Assembly (NCBI GenBank): GCA_017391435.1
Contig: JAFOYS010000257.1
Span: 1-5,312, forward strand
Direction: 5' to 3'
DNA: 5,312 bases
Source of the DNA: Alistipes sp.
GTDB taxonomy: Bacteria > Bacteroidota > Bacteroidia > Bacteroidales > Rikenellaceae
The notes below the pieces were generated by a model. That model made no database searches. It worked only from the letters and a program-made list of their open reading frames with translations, and was not told where the DNA came from. Shown here one piece after another: positions 1 through 5,312 of this stretch (positions are counted from its first letter, which is position 1; every line of letters starts with the position of its first letter). Position numbers and translations under genes: made by a program.

Positions 1-345
1 ACAGTAATCCATACTTTGTATGATGGCTCTCCAAAACCTTCGCAGACACATATTGGTAACGATGTCTCTGTGGGTCATAATGCTACTATTCACGGCGCTA
101 TTATTGAGGATAACTGCCTGATTGGTATGGGCGCTACAATTCTTGACAATGCTGTTGTTGCAACGGGTTGTATTATTGCAGCAAATGCGCTGGTGCTCTC
201 AGGTTCTAAGCTTGAGCCAAATTCTGTCTATGCTGGTGTGCCTGCAAAGAAGGTTAAGGATGTGACTCCAGAGCAGCGAGAGACCATTATTGCGCGCATT
301 GCACGCGACTACCGTATGTACGCCTCTTGGTACGACGAGGAGTAG
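1..345 (+). CDS. gamma carbonic anhydrase family protein (5'-truncated, C-terminal 114 residues)
   Basis: The reading frame is open from base 1 and ends at TAG, so the gene begins upstream; an in-frame TTG at 16 is not needed as a start. The translated piece shows the left-handed beta-helix hexapeptide pattern (IGNDVSVG, IIEDNCLIG, ILDNAVV, AAGVPAKK-like end) followed by a C-terminal alpha helix ending in YASWYDEE. Three histidines sit where the metal ligands of gamma carbonic anhydrases are found: fragment residue 4 (VIH) and residues 26 and 31 (GHNATIHG, five apart as in the archaeal Cam enzyme). The family usually has about 170-180 residues, so roughly one third is missing. Known members are trimers binding Zn or Fe between subunits; some hydrate CO2, while many bacterial homologues (YrdA/PaaY-like) have unproven or thioesterase activity. 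The acidic loop that Cam carries between its first and second ligand histidines is absent here, so real carbonic anhydrase activity is uncertain. It is likely the first visible member of an operon with the kinase that starts 26 bp later. Confidence 0.9.
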   Translation, partial: TVIHTLYDGSPKPSQTHIGNDVSVGHNATIHGAIIEDNCLIGMGATILDNAVVATGCIIAANALVLSGSKLEPNSVYAGVPAKKVKDVTPEQRETIIARIARDYRMYASWYDEE

Positions 346-371
346 ATGTTGAAAACTAACCTACCTACGCT

Positions 372-1694
372 ATGAAACTAAAGATTGGAACAAAGTCTCC
401 GATAATATCCTTTACGCTGGTAGCTCTTGCTATCAGTCTTATTGTCAACTTCTCCTATATGCTGCTGATGGTTGTCAACCAATCTTCAGAGATTAGGGGT
501 CGTAAGCCGGATAATCGCCACAGTAGCCCTGCTGTTGTTGTAGAGGGAATATTGGGCCTTAGTGTAGATGGTTATGGATATCTTATTGAGAATCAAACAC
601 TTGACAGTATATATGTAGATCGCCGATCAGTGCGCCGTTTAGAACTTGAGTCGGGAGATGTGCTTACTATTGAGGCGCGAAATCAGGATCGCTATGAAGG
701 AGCACATCCTGTTATGAGTCGCCTGCTTGTTCGCAATGGGCAGCCCTTTGACTATGGCTCACTATATAATAGTTCAGACCAGTGGGAGGTTATCCTTTAT
801 CAGATTTTCTTCTATACGGTTGTCTCGTTGTTGTTGCTTGTCCTGATGACCTTCCGCCGTACGGGAGATAGACCAATCTGGACATCTCTCTTTGCCCGAG
901 CGGGTGTGGCTGTGGTGGTCACCTCGGTGGCATATCTTCTCTCGCCAATAACCTTCTACCATACGGGCGAGACAAAGCTTGTCTGCCAGATAGACCATAT
1001 GCTTGACTTTGTGGTGATGCTAAAGTGTCTGTTTATGCTCGCTGTAGTTCTTCTCTACTCGCAAATCTATGTCCTTATATACCAGCGACAGCAGATTCTG
1101 CTTGAGAACGAACAGCTTCAGAACGAGAATCTTACGACGCGATATAATATGCTCGTTAGTCAGATTAACCCACACTTCTTCTTTAACTCGCTCAACTCTC
1201 TGTCTATGCTTGTGCGTGAGCGAGACTCTGAGCGTGCCCTTGAGTATATCGATCAGCTCTCATACACCTTTAGATATATTACTCAGAACGGAAATAATTC
1301 TGAGCTTGTGTCGCTTCGTGATGAGATGAGTTTTGCTAAGGCCTACTGTTATATGTTCCACATCCGCTATGCAGATAAGATATTCTTTGATATCTCTGTT
1401 TCGGAGGAGTATTATGAGTACAAACTACCTGCACTATCGCTTCAACCACTTATTGGTAACGCTGTGAAGCACAATGCAATAACTTCAAAGAATCCTCTGC
1501 GAGTATCTATCCGCACTGAGAATGGAAATCTTGTTGTATCCAACCCTAAGCGACCACTTCTTGAACCTCAGGTTGGTACCGGCACTGGGTTGCAGAATCT
1601 CTGTAGCAGATATGAGTTAATGTTGGGTAAGAAGATAGAGATTGAGTGCAGTGGTAATGAGTTTATTGTCCGCCTACCCCTTAAACGAGCATAG
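372..1694 (+). CDS. LytS-type membrane sensor histidine kinase with a Rho-like OB domain in its sensor loop
   Basis: This 440-residue protein should autophosphorylate on histidine and pass phosphate to the LytTR regulator encoded 3 bp downstream. Four hydrophobic helices are visible at about 12-36, 139-161, 172-194 and 209-237. The basic N-terminus (MKLKIGTK) and the FRRTGDR after helix 2 place residues 37-138 outside the cytoplasm. A short coiled-coil linker (about 238-256, LLENEQLQNENL) leads into the His_kinase domain (about 260-340), with phospho-acceptor His268 in QINPHFFFNSLN. The ATP-binding part has an N-box, PLIGNAVKHN (359-368), and a G-box, GTGTGLQNL (402-410). Most LytS relatives read LxENAxKH at the N-box; here Gly362 replaces that glutamate. 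The extracytoplasmic loop resembles the Rho RNA-binding OB fold and is annotated separately. The ATG at 372 is chosen because it gives a basic start just before helix 1; no Shine-Dalgarno sequence precedes it, as is normal in Bacteroidota. The kinase assignment is firm; the signal is unknown. Confidence 0.95.
   Translation: MKLKIGTKSPIISFTLVALAISLIVNFSYMLLMVVNQSSEIRGRKPDNRHSSPAVVVEGILGLSVDGYGYLIENQTLDSIYVDRRSVRRLELESGDVLTIEARNQDRYEGAHPVMSRLLVRNGQPFDYGSLYNSSDQWEVILYQIFFYTVVSLLLLVLMTFRRTGDRPIWTSLFARAGVAVVVTSVAYLLSPITFYHTGETKLVCQIDHMLDFVVMLKCLFMLAVVLLYSQIYVLIYQRQQILLENEQLQNENLTTRYNMLVSQINPHFFFNSLNSLSMLVRERDSERALEYIDQLSYTFRYITQNGNNSELVSLRDEMSFAKAYCYMFHIRYADKIFFDISVSEEYYEYKLPALSLQPLIGNAVKHNAITSKNPLRVSIRTENGNLVVSNPKRPLLEPQVGTGTGLQNLCSRYELMLGKKIEIECSGNEFIVRLPLKRA
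537..755 (+). other. coding segment for a Rho-type OB-fold-like domain (kinase residues about 56-128)
   Basis: Seen: the segment reads VEGILGLSVDGYGYL, then DSIYVDRRSVRRLEL, then SGDVLTIEAR, and later VRNGQPFD. Recalled for comparison: the E. coli Rho primary RNA-binding domain has GVLEILQDGFGFLR, then DDIYVSPSQIRRFNL, then RTGDTISGKIR, and bacteroidotal Rho continues with a similar V..ING+ pattern. Order and spacing agree apart from about five fewer residues between the first two blocks. Tyr68 and Tyr70 align with the aromatic pair of the Rho RNP1 motif, and Tyr81 with the tyrosine of its IYV. Inferred: the loop folds as a five-stranded OB barrel outside the inner membrane, as a ligand-binding or dimerising module. 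RNA binding in the periplasm is not implied. The similarity was judged by eye and could be convergent small-barrel patterning. Confidence 0.6.
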
Positions 1695-1697
1695 ATT

Positions 1698-2450
1698 ATG
1701 AAACTGTTGATAATTGAGGACGAGACTGCTGCTGCAATGAATCTACGCAGTATACTTAACACTGTAACTCCAGATGCAGAGATAGTCGATGTTATAGATA
1801 CGGTTGTTGATAGTATAGAGTGGTTTGAAAATAACCCTATGCCAGACCTTGTCTTTATGGATATTCAACTCTCTGATGGCGAGTCGTTTAAGATATTTGA
1901 TAAGGTTAAGATATCTTGTCCTATAGTCTTTACTACGGCTTACGATCAGTACGCACTCAAAGCCTTTGAGGTCAATAGTATAGACTATCTGCTTAAACCA
2001 ATCAATGAACACGCTGTGCGCCGTGCTGTAGATAAGTGGCACGCACTCACAGGGGCAGATAGAAGTGAGTATGCTGCTCGCGTAGATAGTATGGTTGCTG
2101 AGCAGAAGGCATTGCGCCAGAGTTTTCTTGTTCGCTTTAGGGATAAGTTGATTCCTCTTGGTCAGGATGAGATTGCATATTGTTATACATCTGAAGAGAA
2201 GGTCTATGCTTTTGGTTACAATGGAGAGCGCTACCCTTTAGAGTATACGCTTGAGGCGTTGCAAGGTATGTTAAACTCTGCCAGATTCTATCGTGCCAAC
2301 CGTCAGTTTATTATCGCGCGCGATGCGGTTGCGGACATATCTGTATGGTTTGGAAGCCGTTTGTCTGTTAATTTAAAGATGGAGACGCCCGAAAAAATCA
2401 TTGTTTCAAAGGCGCGAGTGCCAGAATTTAAGCAGTGGCTAATAAGTTGA
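1698..2450 (+). CDS. LytTR-family response regulator
   Basis: This 250-residue cytoplasmic transcription factor is the evident partner of the kinase just upstream (3 bp between stop and ATG, implying translational coupling). The receiver domain covers about residues 1-118: acidic pair Glu7-Asp8 in LLIIEDE, phospho-acceptor Asp55 in LVFMDIQLSDG, the Thr79/Thr80 switch in IVFTTAYD, and Lys100-Pro101 in DYLLKPI. All key residues are present, so it should be phosphorylatable. A short linker with some helical character (about 120-140) leads to a LytTR DNA-binding domain at about 141-248, recognisable by FLVRFRDKLIPLGQDEIAY, FYRANRQFIIA and the C-terminal IIVSKARVPEFKQWL. LytTR proteins of this layout usually bind repeated sites upstream of target promoters. 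Length is normal for the family. Targets cannot be read from the sequence; the outer-membrane protein gene starting 132 bp downstream is the closest candidate. It is probably the last gene of its operon, since a terminator-like hairpin follows. Confidence 0.95.
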   Translation: MKLLIIEDETAAAMNLRSILNTVTPDAEIVDVIDTVVDSIEWFENNPMPDLVFMDIQLSDGESFKIFDKVKISCPIVFTTAYDQYALKAFEVNSIDYLLKPINEHAVRRAVDKWHALTGADRSEYAARVDSMVAEQKALRQSFLVRFRDKLIPLGQDEIAYCYTSEEKVYAFGYNGERYPLEYTLEALQGMLNSARFYRANRQFIIARDAVADISVWFGSRLSVNLKMETPEKIIVSKARVPEFKQWLIS

Positions 2451-2481
2451 GTCAAAATATATGGCGATTCACCCTTTCATT

Positions 2482-2527
2482 TGGTCGTTTCACAGATTTT
2501 TAGGTCTTGTGGAACGATTATTTTTTT
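2482..2527 (+). terminator. probable intrinsic terminator of the kinase-regulator operon
   Basis: Bases 2482-2494 (TGGTCGTTTCACA) can pair with 2508-2520 (TGTGGAACGATTA) over 13 bp, three of them G-U, around a 13-base loop. Seven Ts follow directly at 2521-2527. A stem plus T-run lying 31 bp after the regulator's stop codon is the expected form of a Rho-independent terminator. The stem is only moderately GC-rich and the loop is long, so efficiency may be modest. Because the second arm overlaps the putative -33 element of the next promoter, the inverted repeat could instead, or also, be an operator. Confidence 0.6.
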
Positions 2528-2534
2528 AAATTTG
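2507..2534 (+). promoter_or_regulatory. Bacteroidota-type promoter for the outer-membrane protein gene
   Basis: TAAATTTG at 2527-2534 matches exactly the TAnnTTTG -7 consensus used by the primary sigma factor of Bacteroidota. A TTG at 2507-2509 lies 17 bases upstream, close to the expected -33 position (consensus TTTG; here CTTG). Transcription would start near 2540-2545, leaving a 5' leader of about 40 bases that ends in an A-rich tract (CAAAAATTTAAT) just before the ATG at 2583. Such A-rich tracts replace Shine-Dalgarno sequences in this phylum. The -7 box begins at the last T of the upstream terminator's T-run, so the two elements are tightly packed. Confidence 0.6.
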
Positions 2535-2582
2535 CGACCGAAAAACAGAACAGTACTATAACGGAACTACCAAAAATTTAAT

Positions 2583-5312
2583 ATGAAACGAATTATTCTT
2601 CTTTTTACACTACTTGCTACCTTTGCTGTAGCAACGGCGCAATCTAAGGGAAAGGTCTCTCTTGTGTTGGTTGACCAGGCCTCAAAGCAGGCTGTTATTG
2701 GTGCTGTAGTAGAGGTCTACCCTACCGCAAAGCCTGATAATAAGAGGTACTACACATCTAATGTAGACGGTACAGTGACATTCCCTGCTCTGGAATATGG
2801 CGAGTATACTATGCTTGCCACCTGCTTGGGTTATACTGACCTTACAAAGACATTCAATGTAAAGTCTGCTAATCTCTCACTTGGCAAGGTTACAATGAAG
2901 GAGAGCACTACCCGCATTGATACCGTAGTTAAGGAGGTTAAGTCTTTGCGAGCTTCGCAGAATGGAGATACCCTGAGTTACAATGCAGGCGCATTTAAGG
3001 TTGCCAATGATGCAGATGTAGAGGGTCTACTTAAGAAGATGCCAGGTATAAATATCAACAACGGCACTGTAGAGGCTCAGGGCGAGACTATCCAGAAGGT
3101 CTTTGTAGATGGCAAGGAGTTCTTCGGCGAGGATGTAAGCACAGCTATCAAGTCTCTTCCAGCGGAGGCTGTTGAGCGTGTGGAGGTCTTTAATAAGCTG
3201 TCAGATCAGGCTGAGTTCTCTGGTATGGACGATGGTGAGGGCTATAAGGCACTCAATATTGTAACAAAGACCAATATGCGACAGGGTCAGTTTGGTAAGA
3301 TGTATGCTGGTTATGGTTATCAGCCTAAGACTGACGATGTTACATCACACCATAAGTATACTGTTGGAGGAAATGTAAACTTCTTCCAGGGCGATAGTCG
3401 TGTCTCACTTATCGGCTTGTTTAACAATATAAACCAGCAGAACTTCTCTTTTGAGGATATTCTGGGTGTCTCTGGTGGCGGTCAGGGCGGCGGCGGTGGT
3501 CGTCGTGGCTTTGGTCAGTATATGGTTCGCCCACAGAGCGGTGTAGCTCTTGTAAACTCTATTGGCCTTAACTACTCAGACAACTGGGGTCGTAAGAATC
3601 AAGTTAAGTTCCAGGGTAGCTACTTCTTTAATAATACAAGCACAAAGAATCTCTCTGAGACTGATACTTGGTACGAGGATCCATCGCCTGTTGATACTCT
3701 GCATAAGGAGGGTTATTCAAAGACTCTGAATAACAACCACCGTCTTAATGCCCGTTTAGACTGGAAGATTTCTCGTAATCAGTCGCTTATGTCGCGTACT
3801 TCGTTTAGTTATCAGGGCAACTCTCCAGTATCTACATCTGAGGGCTATCAGCATGGTCAGAGCGGTTTGCTCTACCTCTATGACAAGAGTGATAGAGATA
3901 ACTACGGTATTAACTTCCGAGAGTTTTTGCAGTATCGTGTAAAGATTGCCAAGCCAGGTCGTACTCTTACTGTAGACGCAAACTTTAACTATCGAGATAA
4001 CCACAACTCTCGTAAGCTGATATCTAACGAGTCTGCAGGTATTGCACAGTATGACTCAGAACTGTTAAATCAGTATCTTGGTGAAGGTAGCAACTGGCAC
4101 GATATGATGAATAATCCACTGCTATACTCTCCAGTATATCAGATTATTACCGCGCCAACTCGCGAGTATACTATTCGTGGAAATGTGACATACAATGAGC
4201 CTCTGTCACAGTACAGTTCGCTCAGTTTACAATACCGACTCTCGTATGAGGATGAAATCAAGAATCAAGAGGCGTTCTATTATGACGAGAACTTTGATCC
4301 TTCCTCCAAAACAATCAACCAACAGATGACATCTAAGTACGAGAGCGGCTATTGGACACATCGTGTTGGTCCTGGTTTCCGCTACTCAAAGAACAAGAAC
4401 ACTATTGTGACAAATCTCTACTATCAGCGTTCTATTCTTGACGGAAATATTGTTGGTGGTCAGAGCGATAAGATTAATCGCACATTTAACAACTTTATCT
4501 ACTTTGGAATGCTTAACTACGCGTTCAATAAGGAGAACTCAATACGCCTCTTCTTGCGTTCGTGGACAAGCGCTCCGTCAGTAACTCAGCTTCAGAGTAT
4601 CTTTGATGTCTCTACACCGCAGTATCTGAGTGTTGGTAATAAGGATTTGAATCCTTCATTTACTCACCGAGTGAACTTCCACTATATCCACTCAAATATT
4701 GAGAAGGGTCGTACATTTATGTGGATGTTCTCTCTGCAGAATCAGCAGAACTATATCTCTTCATCTACTCTCTACTGCCCTACTGGCTTTGCTCTTACAC
4801 AGTTTGGAGATATGAAGGATGTTCCGCTCAACTCAAAGGGTGAGCCGTATACTCCGCAGCGAATTACCTCTTATGAGAATCTTGATGGATACTGGAGCCT
4901 CAGAACTCATATCAGCTTGGGTCTACCACTCTCGTTTATGAAGTGTAACCTTAACCTCACTGCTGGTGTTAACTATAATATTGTCCCTACGGCTATCTAT
5001 AACACTGAGGGTGGTGTAGTTGAGAATATTATTAACCACAAATTCACAACCAACCTTGCTAAGAATATCGGTTACGACGCCTCTGTGACACTTGGTAGTA
5101 ATATCTCTGAGAATATTGACTTTACCCTCTCTTGGCGCGGTACATACAACCAGGCTTGGAATAGTGCTGCTCGTAACGGCGGTAAGAATGACTATTTTAA
5201 CCACGTAGCATCAGGTAGCCTTAAGTGGGTATTCTGGAAGGGCTTTACATTCACAGCAGCTTGTTCATACAATCAGTATCTTGGTATTACTCAGGACTAT
5301 AACGAGCAGTAT
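2583..5312 (+). CDS. TonB-dependent-receptor-like outer-membrane beta-barrel protein (3'-truncated, first 910 residues)
   Basis: The frame stays open from ATG 2583 to the last base with no stop, so the C-terminus lies outside the window. Residues 1-19 are a Sec signal peptide (MKRIILLFTLLATFAVATA, AxA cleavage before Gln20; no lipobox cysteine). Residues about 21-108 form a carboxypeptidase-regulatory-like beta-sandwich (AVIGAVVEVYP, TSNVDGTVTFPAL, GEYTMLATCLGY). Residues about 129-229 form a plug-like domain with hallmarks of the OMP_b-brl_3 group: GDTLSYNAGAFKV, LLKKMPGI, KVFVDGKEFFGED, SLPAEAVERVEVFNKLSDQ, DDGEGYKALNIVTK. The rest is a long beta-barrel rich in alternating aromatic and polar strands, with a glycine-rich stretch at 298-311. 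Family members usually run to roughly 900-1000 residues, so little may be missing. IDTVVKEV (112-119) might be a TonB-box-like contact, but this is weak. The family is related to SusC and siderophore receptors; no SusD-like partner is visible here and the substrate is unknown. The ATG is supported by the signal peptide and the A-rich tract before it. Confidence 0.92.
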   Translation, partial: MKRIILLFTLLATFAVATAQSKGKVSLVLVDQASKQAVIGAVVEVYPTAKPDNKRYYTSNVDGTVTFPALEYGEYTMLATCLGYTDLTKTFNVKSANLSLGKVTMKESTTRIDTVVKEVKSLRASQNGDTLSYNAGAFKVANDADVEGLLKKMPGININNGTVEAQGETIQKVFVDGKEFFGEDVSTAIKSLPAEAVERVEVFNKLSDQAEFSGMDDGEGYKALNIVTKTNMRQGQFGKMYAGYGYQPKTDDVTSHHKYTVGGNVNFFQGDSRVSLIGLFNNINQQNFSFEDILGVSGGGQGGGGGRRGFGQYMVRPQSGVALVNSIGLNYSDNWGRKNQVKFQGSYFFNNTSTKNLSETDTWYEDPSPVDTLHKEGYSKTLNNNHRLNARLDWKISRNQSLMSRTSFSYQGNSPVSTSEGYQHGQSGLLYLYDKSDRDNYGINFREFLQYRVKIAKPGRTLTVDANFNYRDNHNSRKLISNESAGIAQYDSELLNQYLGEGSNWHDMMNNPLLYSPVYQIITAPTREYTIRGNVTYNEPLSQYSSLSLQYRLSYEDEIKNQEAFYYDENFDPSSKTINQQMTSKYESGYWTHRVGPGFRYSKNKNTIVTNLYYQRSILDGNIVGGQSDKINRTFNNFIYFGMLNYAFNKENSIRLFLRSWTSAPSVTQLQSIFDVSTPQYLSVGNKDLNPSFTHRVNFHYIHSNIEKGRTFMWMFSLQNQQNYISSSTLYCPTGFALTQFGDMKDVPLNSKGEPYTPQRITSYENLDGYWSLRTHISLGLPLSFMKCNLNLTAGVNYNIVPTAIYNTEGGVVENIINHKFTTNLAKNIGYDASVTLGSNISENIDFTLSWRGTYNQAWNSAARNGGKNDYFNHVASGSLKWVFWKGFTFTAACSYNQYLGITQDYNEQY

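Noticed and set aside
16..345. TTG at 16 as the true start of the first gene
   Set aside because: The frame is open upstream to base 1 and the preceding residues (TVIHT) fit the family, including a probable ligand histidine.
774..998. Minus-strand open frame inside the kinase gene
   Set aside because: It lies wholly antisense to a well-supported kinase, shows no recognisable motif and has a composition typical of a shadow frame.
1069..1329. Second + strand frame within the kinase gene
   Set aside because: It is an out-of-frame reading through the conserved phospho-acceptor region; its Ser/Leu/Arg/Thr-rich translation has no domain character.
1568..2042. Two overlapping minus-strand frames across the kinase end and the regulator receiver domain
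   Set aside because: Both are antisense to conserved coding sequence, have no promoter or motif, and overlap each other.
2483..2539. Alternative pairing of GGTCG (2483-2487) with CGACC (2535-2539) as a riboswitch-like switch
   Set aside because: Only five base pairs are possible, and the second arm lies downstream of the terminator T-run, so it would not be transcribed in time to compete.
3756..5204. Minus-strand open frames inside the receptor gene (3756-4004 and 4923-5204)
   Set aside because: They are antisense to the continuous 910-codon barrel frame and their translations resemble nothing known.

Overview
The window looks like a chromosomal segment from a member of the Bacteroidota, probably order Bacteroidales. 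Four things point there. The two-component pair is a LytS-type kinase with a LytTR regulator. The large downstream gene encodes a TonB-dependent outer-membrane protein with an N-terminal carboxypeptidase-regulatory-like domain. A TAnnTTTG -7 promoter element is present. Start codons lack Shine-Dalgarno sequences, and the last one sits behind an A-rich tract. Glutamate and lysine codons favour GAG and AAG and base composition is only mildly AT-rich, so a Rikenellaceae-like gut or rumen bacterium is possible; that placement is a guess.

Layout, all on the + strand. Positions 1-345 hold the 3' end of a gamma-class carbonic anhydrase family protein. After 26 bp comes a four-helix membrane histidine kinase (372-1694), then after 3 bp its LytTR response regulator (1698-2450). 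These three are probably co-transcribed. A 132-bp gap (2451-2582) follows. It holds a hairpin with a run of seven Ts (probable intrinsic terminator) that overlaps a Bacteroidota-type promoter. The last gene (2583 to the window end, open at 910 codons) is a TonB-dependent-receptor-like outer-membrane beta-barrel protein. No RNA genes, insertion sequences, CRISPR arrays or other long repeats were seen.

How the parts may work together: the kinase would sense a signal outside the inner membrane and pass phosphate to Asp55 of the LytTR regulator, which would bind promoter DNA. The receptor gene just downstream has its own promoter and is an obvious candidate target, but this is inferred from adjacency only.

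The most unusual observation is in the kinase. Its predicted extracytoplasmic loop (residues about 56-128) reads like the RNA-binding OB fold of transcription terminator Rho, including the RNP1-like DGYGYL motif and the following IYV...VRR...L..GD pattern. A Rho-type nucleic-acid-binding fold used as the sensor loop of a membrane histidine kinase would be an unexpected arrangement.
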